Origin: Pantoea sp. Lij88
Lineage (GTDB): Bacteria; Pseudomonadota; Gammaproteobacteria; Enterobacterales; Enterobacteriaceae
Assembly (NCBI RefSeq): GCF_030062155.1
Contig: NZ_CP118269.1
Coordinates: forward strand, 372,001-436,000
Length of the DNA: 64,000 bases
Direction: 5' to 3'
Every line of letters begins with the position of its first letter. The stretch's first letter is position 1. The notes under the pieces were generated by a model. That model saw nothing but the letters and a program-made list of their open reading frames with translations. It was not told the origin of the DNA and ran no database searches. This document shows positions 11,950 through 22,699 of the stretch, piece by piece. Both the position numbers and the translations under genes were made by a program.

Positions 11950-12423
11950 TTATTGCGGGTAGTCAATCGCGTTGACATACCACAGCGCCGGACCCAGTGG
12001 CGTCTCGACGGTGGCGGCATCGCCAACCTCTTTTTTCAGCAGCGCCCGCGCCATTGGCGAGTCGATAGAGATGTAATCTTTGCGGCCAAAAATCTCATCG
12101 TAACCCACGATGCGGAAGCGTTTGAGGTCGCCCTCATCGTTTTCAATTTCCACCCAGGCACCAAAGAAGACTTTGCCATCCTGCTGTGGGGAGTAATCCA
12201 CGATACGCAATTGTTCGATGCTTTTGGTCAGATAGCGTACGCGGCGGTCGATTTCACGCAGCCGTTTTTTGTTGTACTGATAGTCGGCATTTTCGCTGCG
12301 ATCGCCAAGGCTGGCAGCCCAGGTGACTTTTTTTGTCACTTCCGGTCGCTCTTCACGCCACAGATAGTCGAGTTCCGCTTTCAGCTTATCGAAGCCTTCG
12401 CGGGTAATAAGTCGGGTTTTCAT
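11950..12423 (-). CDS. greB: GreB, transcript cleavage elongation factor
   Basis: A 157-residue GreA/GreB-family factor. The N-terminal coiled coil carries the acidic tip pair in GDRSENADY, which enters the RNA polymerase secondary channel and stimulates cleavage of backtracked RNA. The C-terminal FKBP-like domain follows. GreB rather than GreA is indicated by the KTRLITREGFDKLKAELDYLW start and the GKVFFGAWVEIENDEG stretch. I start it at 12423 (MKTRLITREG); an in-frame ATG eight codons earlier has no better ribosome site. Neither start has a strong Shine-Dalgarno sequence. Confidence 0.94.
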   Translation of the reverse strand: MKTRLITREGFDKLKAELDYLWREERPEVTKKVTWAASLGDRSENADYQYNKKRLREIDRRVRYLTKSIEQLRIVDYSPQQDGKVFFGAWVEIENDEGDLKRFRIVGYDEIFGRKDYISIDSPMARALLKKEVGDAATVETPLGPALWYVNAIDYPQ

Positions 12424-12477
12424 GCTATACCGGCCAGAGAGATCCAAAGAGCGACAGTGTAAGGCAAAGAGGGCGGG

Positions 12478-12535
12478 GCAAAAAAGAGTCGGGGAAAGGG
12501 TTTTTAAAGGCTAAAAACCCCTGTTGTTTTCCCCG
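12478..12535 (-). terminator. Long A/T-and-C/G hairpin terminator downstream of the yjbE-like gene
   Basis: An inner 9-bp stem (GGGTTTTTA / TAAAAACCC, 12498-12520) is nested in an outer GGGGAAA / TTTTCCCC pairing. On the minus strand it is followed by CTCTTTTTTG. It would stop transcripts from the yjbE-like gene before greB. Confidence 0.65.
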
Positions 12536-12607
12536 GCGGCGAAAGGGTTGGTGCTGTGGTTCAAAATAAAGCCAGTAATCTGAAGCCGGTACAGAGGATA
12601 ATTAAAC

Positions 12608-12856
12608 TTATTTTCCGGCGTGGGTCGCCGTGGTGGTCGATGTACCGGTGCTGTGACCGTCACCGCCGCCGCCGCCCATAGTGGCCAGCGCAACGCCCAG
12701 CAGGGCTGCGACTGCACCCACACCGATGGCGTTAGAGTTACCCTGTGCTGTTGTTGTCGCTGCTGCGCCGGCTGCTTCACCGGTGGCTGTTGCAGCGTAA
12801 CCTGGGCTGACGCTGCCTAATGCCAGCGCGCTCAGCAGTAAAATTGTTTTTTTCAT
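12608..12856 (-). CDS. YjbE-like small exported glycine/threonine-rich protein
   Basis: An 82-residue protein with a signal peptide (MKKTILLLSALALGSVSPGYA), a GEAAGAAATT segment, a short hydrophobic stretch (GVGAVAALLGVALATMG), a run of glycines and a Ser/Thr-rich tail ending ATHAGK. This layout resembles E. coli YjbE, the first gene of the yjbEFGH exopolysaccharide-related operon. Here it is alone: no yjbFGH genes are nearby. Start at 12856 is chosen because GGGGAAA precedes it and it opens the signal peptide. It has its own terminator and is divergent from ompR across a 537-base spacer. Function is unknown; assignment to the YjbE family is by pattern only. Confidence 0.6.
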   Translation of the reverse strand: MKKTILLLSALALGSVSPGYAATATGEAAGAAATTTAQGNSNAIGVGAVAALLGVALATMGGGGGDGHSTGTSTTTATHAGK

Positions 12857-13393
12857 TGTGTGTTTTCCCCGTTGAGACATCGAATGTTGCCTGAGCAGTC
12901 TGGTTTAAAACGGGGAAGGCGAAAAGTTGGCTTTACTGATTGATTTAAAGGACTTTAATTTCAACTGGCCTTGCTGATGGCACGACTGAAACTAATCCGA
13001 GAGGAGCGTGGGGTGTTACGCGGGTTTGCTGGAATATTATGCTGTCTGGCTGCGGTTGAGGTAGATTATCTGGAGCTTATCCACAGTGATGGCTGATCAT
13101 TAAGTCAAATTGCCTGCTAACTCACTGAATTAATTCACTGATTAAAAACTGGCACACTTCCGACGCCAGCGATTCAGAGAAACCAGGCCGTTTTTTCAGA
13201 TTTGCCGTATCACAGGCCGGGCAGGGGCAAAAGCGTTAAAACTGACCCGAAATCGCCTTAAATCAAATATAAGCTCCTGTTTAATATGCTTTGTAACAAT
13301 TTTGGCTAGAATATAAACCAATAATGACTGTCACTATAAGGCATCTTTTTTTAACAATGTTGGCTCAGGCAATAGCGCCTTTGGGAGTTGAAA
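12857..13393. promoter_or_regulatory. 537-base spacer between the yjbE-like gene and ompR
   Basis: This AT-rich region holds no open frame that looks like a gene. It must carry the divergent promoters of the yjbE-like gene and of ompR-envZ. A near-tandem repeat of TCACTGA within AT-rich sequence sits around 13131-13152. The ompR-proximal 130 bases contain several TATA-like hexamers (for example TAGAAT near 13308), but I cannot assign a start site. Confidence 0.5.
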
Positions 13394-15477
<2,084 letters not shown>

Positions 15478-15519
15478 TAAAAAGCGGCGCGGCAGTGTGA
15501 TTGCCGCGCCGGTTCTTTT
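15478..15519. terminator. Bidirectional terminator between envZ and pckA
   Basis: A 9-bp stem GGCGCGGCA / TGCCGCGCC (15486-15494 and 15502-15510) is flanked by AAAAA on the left and TTCTTTT on the right. It serves both converging genes. Confidence 0.85.
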
Positions 15520-17137
15520 AGCGTTGCGGGCCGGCTTTCACCAGCGCAGCACCTGCGGCGTTATCGGTATACTTGTCGAAGTTATCAATAAAGCGCTGTG
15601 CCAGACCTTCGGCGGCAGCGGTCCACTTCTCTTCACTCTCCCAGCTACGACGCGGATCGAGCGTGTCACTATCCAGCTCGCCCAGCGCAACCGGCATCTG
15701 CAGATTAAAGATTGGCAGCGTTTCCGTCGGTGCATCATCCAGCTCACCGGCCAGGATCGCATTGATGATGGCGCGGGTATTCTTCAGTGAGATGCGTTTG
15801 CCACTGCCGTTCCAGCCGGTGTTCACCAGGTATGCCTGCGCACCGGATGCCTCCATCCGCTTCACCAGCACTTCAGCGTACTGCGTCGGATGCAGCGTCA
15901 GGAATGCCGCGCCGAAACAGGCGGAGAAGGTTGGGGTCGGCTCCGTCACGCCACGCTCGGTACCGGCCAGTTTGGCGGTGAATCCTGACAGGAAATGATA
16001 CTGGGTTTGCTCCGGCGTCAGACGTGAAACCGGTGGCAGCACGCCAAACGCATCGGCGGTCAGGAAAATCACTTTTTTCGCGTGGCCCGCTTTTGAGACC
16101 GGCTGCACGATATTGTCGATGTGATTGATCGGGTAGGAGACGCGGGTGTTCTCTGTTTTGCTGCCGTCAGCGTAATCGATGCTGCCATCTTCACGCACCA
16201 CCACGTTTTCCAGCAGCGCATTGCGGCGAATGGCACGGTAGATCTCCGGCTCAGCCTGCTCAGAAAGGTTGATGGTTTTGGCGTAGCAGCCGCCTTCGAA
16301 GTTAAACACGCCATCGTCGTCCCAGCCGTGCTCATCATCGCCGATCAGCTGGCGGTCAGGGTCGGTGGAGAGGGTGGTTTTGCCGGTGCCAGAGAGGCCA
16401 AAGAAGACCGCCACATCACCCGCTTTACCGACGTTAGCTGAACAGTGCATTGAAGCAATGCCTTTCAGCGGCAGCAGGTAGTTCATGATGGCGAACAGAC
16501 CTTTCTTCATCTCGCCGCCGTACCAGGTTCCGCCAATCAGCTGCATGCGTTCAGTCAGATTGAAGGCGACAAAGTTCTCAGAGTGCAGACCCTGCGCCTG
16601 CCAGTCAGGATTGGTGCATTTGGCTCCGTTCATCACCACAAAGTCGGGTTTGAAGTCGGCCAGCTCAGCGTCGGTAGGCTGGATGAACATGTTCTTCACG
16701 AAGTGAGCCTGCCAGGCCACTTCGGTGACAAAACGTACGCTCAGACGTGAATCGGCATTGGCACCGCAGAACGCATCCACAACAAACAGACGCTTGCCGG
16801 AAAGCTGGCGGGTGACGCAGCTTTTCAGCGCGTTCCAGGTTTCCTGCGACAGAGGCTGATTGTCGTTTTTGCCGGTGCCCTGGTCGTTCCACCACAGGGT
16901 ATCGCGCGTGGTGTCATCACGCACAATGTACTTATCCTTAGGCGATCGCCCGGTGAAAATCCCGGTGTCTACTGCAATCGCGCCGCTCTGCGTCAGGGTG
17001 CCACGAGCAAAACCTTCGAGGTCCGGGCGCGTCTCTTCCTGAAATAGCGTGTCGTAATCAGGGTTGTAAACCACTTCCGTGGTATCCACGATGCCCAAAG
17101 CGGCAAGGTCTTGCGAGGTCAGGCCGTTAACGCGCAT
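15518..17137 (-). CDS. pckA: PckA, phosphoenolpyruvate carboxykinase (ATP)
   Basis: A 539-residue ATP-type PEPCK, which converts oxaloacetate and ATP to phosphoenolpyruvate, CO2 and ADP, the committed step of gluconeogenesis. Visible are the kinase-1a P-loop [11 protein letters not shown], the metal-binding [13 protein letters not shown] segment (kinase-2) and the substrate-binding [12 protein letters not shown] region near the N-terminus. GGAGCAGTAAA precedes the ATG at 17137. In E. coli this gene depends on CRP; the upstream region has only a half-match to a CRP site. The yhgE gene found between pckA and hslO in E. coli is absent. Confidence 0.97.
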   Translation of the reverse strand: MRVNGLTSQDLAALGIVDTTEVVYNPDYDTLFQEETRPDLEGFARGTLTQSGAIAVDTGIFTGRSPKDKYIVRDDTTRDTLWWNDQGTGKNDNQPLSQETWNALKSCVTRQLSGKRLFVVDAFCGANADSRLSVRFVTEVAWQAHFVKNMFIQPTDAELADFKPDFVVMNGAKCTNPDWQAQGLHSENFVAFNLTERMQLIGGTWYGGEMKKGLFAIMNYLLPLKGIASMHCSANVGKAGDVAVFFGLSGTGKTTLSTDPDRQLIGDDEHGWDDDGVFNFEGGCYAKTINLSEQAEPEIYRAIRRNALLENVVVREDGSIDYADGSKTENTRVSYPINHIDNIVQPVSKAGHAKKVIFLTADAFGVLPPVSRLTPEQTQYHFLSGFTAKLAGTERGVTEPTPTFSACFGAAFLTLHPTQYAEVLVKRMEASGAQAYLVNTGWNGSGKRISLKNTRAIINAILAGELDDAPTETLPIFNLQMPVALGELDSDTLDPRRSWESEEKWTAAAEGLAQRFIDNFDKYTDNAAGAALVKAGPQR

Positions 17138-17506
17138 TTTACTGCTCCTTAAATCGGTGTCTGTTCTGCAAAGCAGAGATAGGTTGGGATCGTGCCAACC
17201 GGCTGTTGCATCAGGTGCGGCGAATCACTGACAGTTCACTGCGCTTCGTCACGACAGCCTGCATAGAGAACCGGACTTTTCAGGGCATCTGCCTCTGGCT
17301 TCCGGGCGTTTGCACGATCGCGCGCAGTTTACTCTTCTGCGTTAGGGGAAAAAGGGCAGTGATCTAAAAATGCGACTCAGGGCGCGTTAAGGCTATGTTT
17401 CGAACGTTTAAAAGATGTTATGAAAGTAAAAAAAGATAATTTGTCTGGAAAATTATGGGGATAGGCAGAGGGAGAGGAGGAGGGGCGGCAGAAGCCGCCC
17501 GATCAA
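17138..17506 (-). promoter_or_regulatory. 369-base spacer upstream of pckA
   Basis: No gene is visible. The region carries the pckA promoter and leader, and near its far end (17483-17500) a 7-bp GGGCGGC / GCCGCCC hairpin just after the hslO stop. That hairpin lacks a U-run. An ATCACT half-site around 17356-17364 (minus strand) could be a weak CRP contact but does not make a full palindrome. Confidence 0.45.
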
Positions 17507-18373
17507 TCAGTGCAGGCGGTCGTTATTCTCAAGGGAGTGGCTGCGGATACCGGCGATATCGACGGCATCAAACACGTAGTTTGAACCGCAATAGTCACAG
17601 TGCATGTCGATTTTGCCATCTTCCGCGATGATCTCATCCACTTCTTCCTGCGGCAGCGTGGTCAGCACTTCACCACAGCGTTCACGCGAGCAGGTGCATT
17701 TGTAGATCACCGGCTGCGGATCGTAGAGGGTGACCTCTTCCTGATGATAGAGACGCCACAGCGCTTCGTTCGCAGGCAGATCGATCAGCTCTTCCGTTTT
17801 AATGGTTTCTGTCAGAGTCGCCAGATGCTCGAAGACCTCTTTCTCCGTATCCTGCGCGGGCATGACCTGCAGCAGAATCCCGGCGGCGCCTTTGTCGCTG
17901 GTGCGGATGAACAGACGCGTTGGCAGCTGTTCTGAGCGCATGAAGTAATCTTCCAGGCACTCGGCCAGGGTTTCACCCTCCAGTCCGACCACACCCTGAT
18001 AACGCTCACCCTTCTCCGGGGAGATGGTGATCACCAGATAGCCATTGCCGACCATGCTTTTCAGGGTGCTGTCGTCGGGGATGTCGCCTTTAACACGCGC
18101 CACGCCACGCAGTTCCTGGTTGTTGTTACCGTTGATGACGGCCAGCGACAGCGGACCGTCACCCTGTAGCTGCACGGTAATTTCGCCATCGAACTTCAGC
18201 GTGGCGGTCAGCAGGCTGGTCGCGACCAGCATCTCACCCAGCAGCGTTTTAACCGGTGCCGGATAGTCGTGGTTCTTCACGGTTTCACGCCAGGTGTCAG
18301 AGACGTTCACCAGCTCGCCGCGCACGGCGGCATTTTCAAACAGATAACGGTGCAGTTGATCCTGGACTGACAT
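17507..18373 (-). CDS. hslO: HslO, redox-regulated holdase chaperone Hsp33
   Basis: A 288-residue chaperone that is activated when oxidants and heat release its zinc. The C-terminal switch has the expected CxC and CxxC pairs: Cys226/Cys228 (KCTCSRERC) and Cys259/Cys262 (HCDYC). A further Cys233 falls in the same place as in other enterobacterial Hsp33. The start at 18373 ([14 protein letters not shown]) matches the E. coli N-terminus; an in-frame ATG 14 codons earlier adds a basic leader with no family support. It follows hslR by 50 bases as in the E. coli heat-shock operon. Confidence 0.95.
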   Translation of the reverse strand: MSVQDQLHRYLFENAAVRGELVNVSDTWRETVKNHDYPAPVKTLLGEMLVATSLLTATLKFDGEITVQLQGDGPLSLAVINGNNNQELRGVARVKGDIPDDSTLKSMVGNGYLVITISPEKGERYQGVVGLEGETLAECLEDYFMRSEQLPTRLFIRTSDKGAAGILLQVMPAQDTEKEVFEHLATLTETIKTEELIDLPANEALWRLYHQEEVTLYDPQPVIYKCTCSRERCGEVLTTLPQEEVDEIIAEDGKIDMHCDYCGSNYVFDAVDIAGIRSHSLENNDRLH

Positions 18374-18423
18374 ATTTTTTTCTCTCACTGGAACGGGGTG
18401 ATGGTGCGTCAGCAAAGACGGCG

Positions 18424-18825
18424 TTATTCATCGCCCGATAATTTAAACTTCATCAAATCGCGACGCTCTTTTTTGTCAGGTCGCCGATCGGGATGGGGCA
18501 TAGTCAGCGCATTCATTTTGCGCGCCTGCGCCATTTTTTCGCGTTTTTCAATGCTGGCATCGGTTTCGCGATAGAGCTGCTGGGCCTCGCTGGCGGGACG
18601 GCGCTGCGCGCTGATGTCCGCGACGATCACGGTGCGTTCATCGTTGCCCTGACGCAGTGTCAGTTCCGCATTCAGCTCCACCACTTTGCCAGGCTTGCTG
18701 CGCTGGCCGTTATAATGGACTTTGCCGCCTTCAATCATCTCCCGCGCAATCGCCCGGGTTTTGTAGAAGCGCGCGGCCCACAGCCACTTGTCGAGGCGAA
18801 CCTCTTCGCTGCTTTTCTCTTTCAT
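18424..18825 (-). CDS. hslR: HslR, heat shock protein 15 (S4-domain ribosome rescue factor)
   Basis: A basic 133-residue protein with an S4 RNA-binding domain (about 9-70, [20 protein letters not shown]) and a highly charged C-terminal tail rich in Lys and Arg. In E. coli Hsp15 binds 50S subunits that still carry nascent peptidyl-tRNA after dissociation. It lies between yrfG (13 bases) and hslO in one likely transcript. Confidence 0.94.
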   Translation of the reverse strand: MKEKSSEEVRLDKWLWAARFYKTRAIAREMIEGGKVHYNGQRSKPGKVVELNAELTLRQGNDERTVIVADISAQRRPASEAQQLYRETDASIEKREKMAQARKMNALTMPHPDRRPDKKERRDLMKFKLSGDE

Positions 18826-18838
18826 TGCTGCTCCTGAC

Positions 18839-19486
18839 TCAGATCAGCGTCCGGTAATCGCCGGTGGCGCGGTGACGCTGAAAGATTTGCTCAGGACGCC
18901 CCGAATCGGGGTTCTTTACGCCTAAGCACCAGCCGATGCCCCATAGCTTTGCAGCATCCAGAATCACTTCGCTATCATCGATAAACAGCGTGCGCGGCGC
19001 AGAAAAGCCCGTGTGCTGTTGTACCGCCTGCCATAAACGTTGGTCTTCTTTCGGATACCCAAAGGTATGGGTGGAAAGTAATAAATCAAGGTGTGGCGCT
19101 AAACCTGTCTGCGCCAGTTTGACGTCCAGATTATAAGGATGCGCGTTGGTCAGCAGGATGGTGGACTTGCCCGCGCGGCGCAGCGCCTGCAAAAAAGGCA
19201 GCGTATCGTCACGCAGCGCGACACGGCTGCGCATCGCCAGCGTCATGGCACGGATATCCAGCGCCAGTGCGTCTGCCCAGTAATCCAGACAATACCAGTT
19301 TAGCGTATGGGCGACGGCCTGATACTTTTCCGCGATGATTGCGTCGGCATCCGCCCGGCTGATGCCGCGTTGCTGGCTGAGCTCTTCAGGCACATGTTCC
19401 AGCCAGAAGTGACGATCAAACGCCAAATCCAGCAGCGTGCCATCCATGTCGAGCAGCACGGTATCAATCTCAGACCAGTTGAGCAT
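18839..19486 (-). CDS. yrfG: YrfG, GMP/IMP 5'-nucleotidase (HAD superfamily)
   Basis: A 215-residue HAD hydrolase with motif I LLDMDGTLLD (nucleophile and general acid Asp pair), motif II in TILLTNAH, motif III Lys in FGYPKEDQRLW and motif IV LFIDDSEVILDAA. The E. coli homologue dephosphorylates GMP and IMP. It sits between igaA (56 bases) and hslR (13 bases), all on the minus strand. Substrate assignment is by homology and position. Confidence 0.9.
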   Translation of the reverse strand: MLNWSEIDTVLLDMDGTLLDLAFDRHFWLEHVPEELSQQRGISRADADAIIAEKYQAVAHTLNWYCLDYWADALALDIRAMTLAMRSRVALRDDTLPFLQALRRAGKSTILLTNAHPYNLDVKLAQTGLAPHLDLLLSTHTFGYPKEDQRLWQAVQQHTGFSAPRTLFIDDSEVILDAAKLWGIGWCLGVKNPDSGRPEQIFQRHRATGDYRTLI

Positions 19487-19542
19487 CCAGGTTCACCCTG
19501 TAAAAAAAAACCGGGCGACAGGGTAGCACAGAAGGGCAGGGG

Positions 19543-21678
19543 TCAGAATATCGAGCGCACACCCTGCAAAGTGCCGAGGTTATGGTTGAAGCACTTCTCG
19601 TAGTATTGCTGGATATCGATCATGCGCTGGCGATTACGGTGCATACGGCGCAGCGCCAGTAACCCGTTGATGACAGCGCAGGTGAGCAGTACCAGCAGCA
19701 GCAGGACGGTGCCGAGATAGCGCCACTGCGCCATGGCATCCGGCTCATTGTGCAGCACGATATGACGCGTGCCGTTGGCATCGGTTGAAATGCCGGTGAT
19801 GATGCCGCTGGCGCTGAAAGGCGTATGCAGCAGCATGGCGGAGATACGTTGCAGCTCGCGCCACTGAGAAGGCGGGTCGAGATCAAACAGTGACACGGTG
19901 GGCTGCGGCTGATTCACCAGCTGGCGACCTTCGTCGCTGACAATCAGGAATCCCCCAGGCGGCGGGCTGTTAAGATTTTCTGCCGCACGACGGGTTTCAC
20001 GGAAGAAGAAGGTCGAGGTGGCGGTATTGACCAGGTTTTCCAGCGCTTCGGCACTCACCGGGCGCAGCAGCACGTTCATGCCGTTTAACTGGCCGGAATC
20101 TGCGCGGCGCATCAGCGCTTCCCAGTCTTTGGCGTTGCCCAGGTTTACCAGCGCATTTTTCAGGCGCATACAATCCTGGGGCTGATTGCAGAGATCCTGC
20201 GTTTTCATCACCAGGTCTGAGAAGTCATCCAGCAGGATCATGCCGGACTTCTGAATCGCGGACGCCAGCTGCGGGTTCAGTTTAGGGTCGGTATTGGTTT
20301 CCGGATGCAGCTGCTTTGTGGTGGTCTCCAGCAGCGCCGAGGCTTTATCAATAATGTCTGACTGCGGCTGCGGTAACGGCGTGGCGTTATTCCAGTAAAC
20401 CGCCGAGCAGTCGAACGGCATATAGGCGTAGCTGCGGTTGCTCTGGTAGTTGTCCGGCACCGAACACATGCCGGTCCCGCTCACCTTGAGATTGTCGCCA
20501 ATGTTCAGCGCTACGCTGCTGAGTTTATCGACACTGCTGACTTCCAGGCTGTCGGTGCCCCTGGCCCAGGCCAGACTGAGCTTGATCGGCATGCTGAGCG
20601 GGATCCAGGTGACAAGCATAATCAGCACCATCAGCGAACCACAGGCCAGCACCACGTTTTTACGCCAGCGCTGAATAGGGAAGTTTTTGACTTCATCCTG
20701 CAGCGACAGGAAGCGACCCTGACGCACGACCTGACGGTTGAGGTAGATTTCGACATCGGTTACCTGCCCGAGATCGTGCGCCACATAGGGCTGCCAGTGC
20801 GGCGGATAGGCGAGGTCGATAATCCCGAGCGTGATGTTGCTCTGCTCCTGGTTCGATTCGCTGAACAGGCCCCAGCGCTTTGGCGCGCCGCGCAGGCAGT
20901 GTATGTCACGCAGGCCACGTTCACCGGGAATGCGATAGAGCAGCCACAGGCTGGCGCCAATCATGACGGTACCGGTCAGCACCAGCCAGATCATCAGCGT
21001 GGTGGGCACTAACAGACTGAAGAAGAAGAGTAAGAAAGCCAGGGAGATCATCACCGCTTCACGCGTGCCGTCGGGCCGCGACAGGCGATACTCTTCCGCG
21101 GTCTCTTTACGCACCTGCAGCAGTTCAACGTTTTCGGTTTCCGCTTTGCGGATAGAGGCATTGGTCGACACCGGACGCATCAGCGTCGGCAGTGATTGCT
21201 GATCCACGGCGTAATCCACCAGCGAGTGGCCGTTCAGCGAGATGACCAGCGGAATAGATTGGGTGCGGATTAACTCGACGTAGTTTTCGTCGGTGATGTA
21301 CTGCTCCCACAGCGGCGGCAGATGAACTTCAACTTCATCCAGATAGTAGCGCCATTTATGGGGATCGTCTGTGGAGAGGCCGTAGCGGGTAATCGCGCGG
21401 GTAACCGGATAGACATTGTTGCTCTGCGCCGTCAGCGTCAGACGTTCAGACGCGCTTCGCTTATCGGCAGTCACCGGGGTACGCAGTTGTTTTTCCAGCG
21501 CGGCGACATACTTATCGACAGCCTCACGCTCCTGCGCAGAAAGCTTACGGCAGGGCGGACTGATGAATGGCAGCGGTTTCGCCAACGGCGGACGATGCCG
21601 CATAGCGTACCAGAACCCCATGCCTGCCAGGATTGAACAGGTCAGCACTATGGCCAGGATCATCAAGATTGTGCTCAT
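19543..21678 (-). CDS. igaA: IgaA, inner-membrane repressor of the Rcs phosphorelay
   Basis: A 711-residue IgaA/UmoB/YrfF protein. Hydrophobic segments occur near 5-25, as a pair around 210-255, near 330-352 and near 655-675, with a large periplasmic part between the last two. The E. coli-like stretches AITRYGLSTDDPHKWRYYLD and CLRGAPKRWGLF are well kept. It restrains RcsC/RcsD signalling and is usually essential when Rcs is intact. That implies a functional Rcs system elsewhere in this genome. It is divergent from nudE across 391 bases. Confidence 0.94.
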   Translation of the reverse strand: MSTILMILAIVLTCSILAGMGFWYAMRHRPPLAKPLPFISPPCRKLSAQEREAVDKYVAALEKQLRTPVTADKRSASERLTLTAQSNNVYPVTRAITRYGLSTDDPHKWRYYLDEVEVHLPPLWEQYITDENYVELIRTQSIPLVISLNGHSLVDYAVDQQSLPTLMRPVSTNASIRKAETENVELLQVRKETAEEYRLSRPDGTREAVMISLAFLLFFFSLLVPTTLMIWLVLTGTVMIGASLWLLYRIPGERGLRDIHCLRGAPKRWGLFSESNQEQSNITLGIIDLAYPPHWQPYVAHDLGQVTDVEIYLNRQVVRQGRFLSLQDEVKNFPIQRWRKNVVLACGSLMVLIMLVTWIPLSMPIKLSLAWARGTDSLEVSSVDKLSSVALNIGDNLKVSGTGMCSVPDNYQSNRSYAYMPFDCSAVYWNNATPLPQPQSDIIDKASALLETTTKQLHPETNTDPKLNPQLASAIQKSGMILLDDFSDLVMKTQDLCNQPQDCMRLKNALVNLGNAKDWEALMRRADSGQLNGMNVLLRPVSAEALENLVNTATSTFFFRETRRAAENLNSPPPGGFLIVSDEGRQLVNQPQPTVSLFDLDPPSQWRELQRISAMLLHTPFSASGIITGISTDANGTRHIVLHNEPDAMAQWRYLGTVLLLLVLLTCAVINGLLALRRMHRNRQRMIDIQQYYEKCFNHNLGTLQGVRSIF

Positions 21679-22069
21679 GCTCTGCTCAATTCAGCCAAAA
21701 TGCTGCCTTAACTTTAAACTTTCGCTTTCGGTTATGCTCACTATAAAAGAGGCAATCCGGAAGATTATATAACCCTGAGGAGTCAGACACCCGATGAAAT
21801 AGTGCCAGCGTATATCTGATTGGCATTTGTTAAACCCTGCCTTGTCCGAATGGTAACCGGCACAGACTGGATTAAATATCGGTATTATCTGAAACTTATC
21901 GCAGCATATTGACTAATGCAAATTTAGTCTTAACTGATAACCAAAGGCTGTTATTCAATCGCTTTAATTTGTGCAACGATAACGTCACTGTCTGACTGTC
22001 GCACAATTGCCTGTGGTTAGGTATGCTAATTCGCTACTGATAGCCGGCGCAGAATAATTTGAGGCTGAT
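21679..22069. promoter_or_regulatory. 391-base divergent spacer between igaA and nudE
   Basis: This AT-rich region should hold the two divergent promoters. The only small frame, 21737-21772, codes 11 residues and has no gene character. I see no hairpin terminator or clear operator. Confidence 0.4.
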
Positions 22070-22633
22070 ATGAAAATTCCAAAAAAACCTGACATCCTCA
22101 ATATCACCGCCGTGGCACGTTCACGGTTATTCACCATTGAATCGGTCGATCTGGCTTTCAGCAATGGTGCGCATCGCGTCTATGAGCGGATGAAGCCCTC
22201 AGAGCGTGAAGCGGTGATGATTGTGCCGATTATTGATGACCATCTGATCCTGATTCAGGAATACGCCGTCGGACTGGAAACCTATGAACTTGGTTTCCCG
22301 AAAGGGCTGATCGATTCAGGTGAAACCGTGAATGAAGCGGCGGTTCGCGAATTAAAAGAAGAGGTCGGTTTTGGTGCTGACCAGTTGACTACGCTGGGCA
22401 AGCTCACCATGGCGCCCTCTTACTTTTCCAGCAAAATGAATATTGTGATAGCGGAAGGTCTCTACGCCGAAAAGCTGGAAGGCGATGAGCCGGAGCCGCT
22501 GATTATCCACCGCTGGCCGCTGAGCGATATGCTGTCGCTGCTGGAAGAACCCGATTTCCGTGAGGCGCGCAATGTCAGTGCGCTATTTATGGCGCGCGAA
22601 TGGCTGGTGAAGCAGGGACGACTGAATTACTGA
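22070..22633 (+). CDS. nudE: NudE, ADP-compound Nudix hydrolase
   Basis: A 187-residue Nudix hydrolase with a complete Nudix box (GLIDSGETVNEAAVRELKEE, then VGF), which holds the metal-binding glutamates. E. coli NudE cleaves ADP-ribose, NADH and AP3A-type compounds. GAGGCTGAT precedes the ATG. The gene lies between igaA and mrcA exactly as in E. coli and ends at a strong bidirectional terminator. Confidence 0.95.
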   Translation: MKIPKKPDILNITAVARSRLFTIESVDLAFSNGAHRVYERMKPSEREAVMIVPIIDDHLILIQEYAVGLETYELGFPKGLIDSGETVNEAAVRELKEEVGFGADQLTTLGKLTMAPSYFSSKMNIVIAEGLYAEKLEGDEPEPLIIHRWPLSDMLSLLEEPDFREARNVSALFMAREWLVKQGRLNY

Positions 22634-22646
22634 TGCGTCACTGAAT

Positions 22647-22676
22647 AAAAAAGGCCGACTGATGTCGGCCTTTTTT
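22647..22676. terminator. Bidirectional terminator between nudE and mrcA
   Basis: A 13-bp perfect arm (AAAAAAGGCCGAC / GTCGGCCTTTTTT) with a TGAT loop gives a GC stem of seven pairs followed by a U-run in both directions. Confidence 0.93.
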
Positions 22677-22699
22677 ATTGTGCAATGACTGACATTACA

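Noticed and set aside
17350..17370. Possible CRP site upstream of pckA
   Set aside because: Only one half (ATCACT) fits; the other half is unlike TGTGA.
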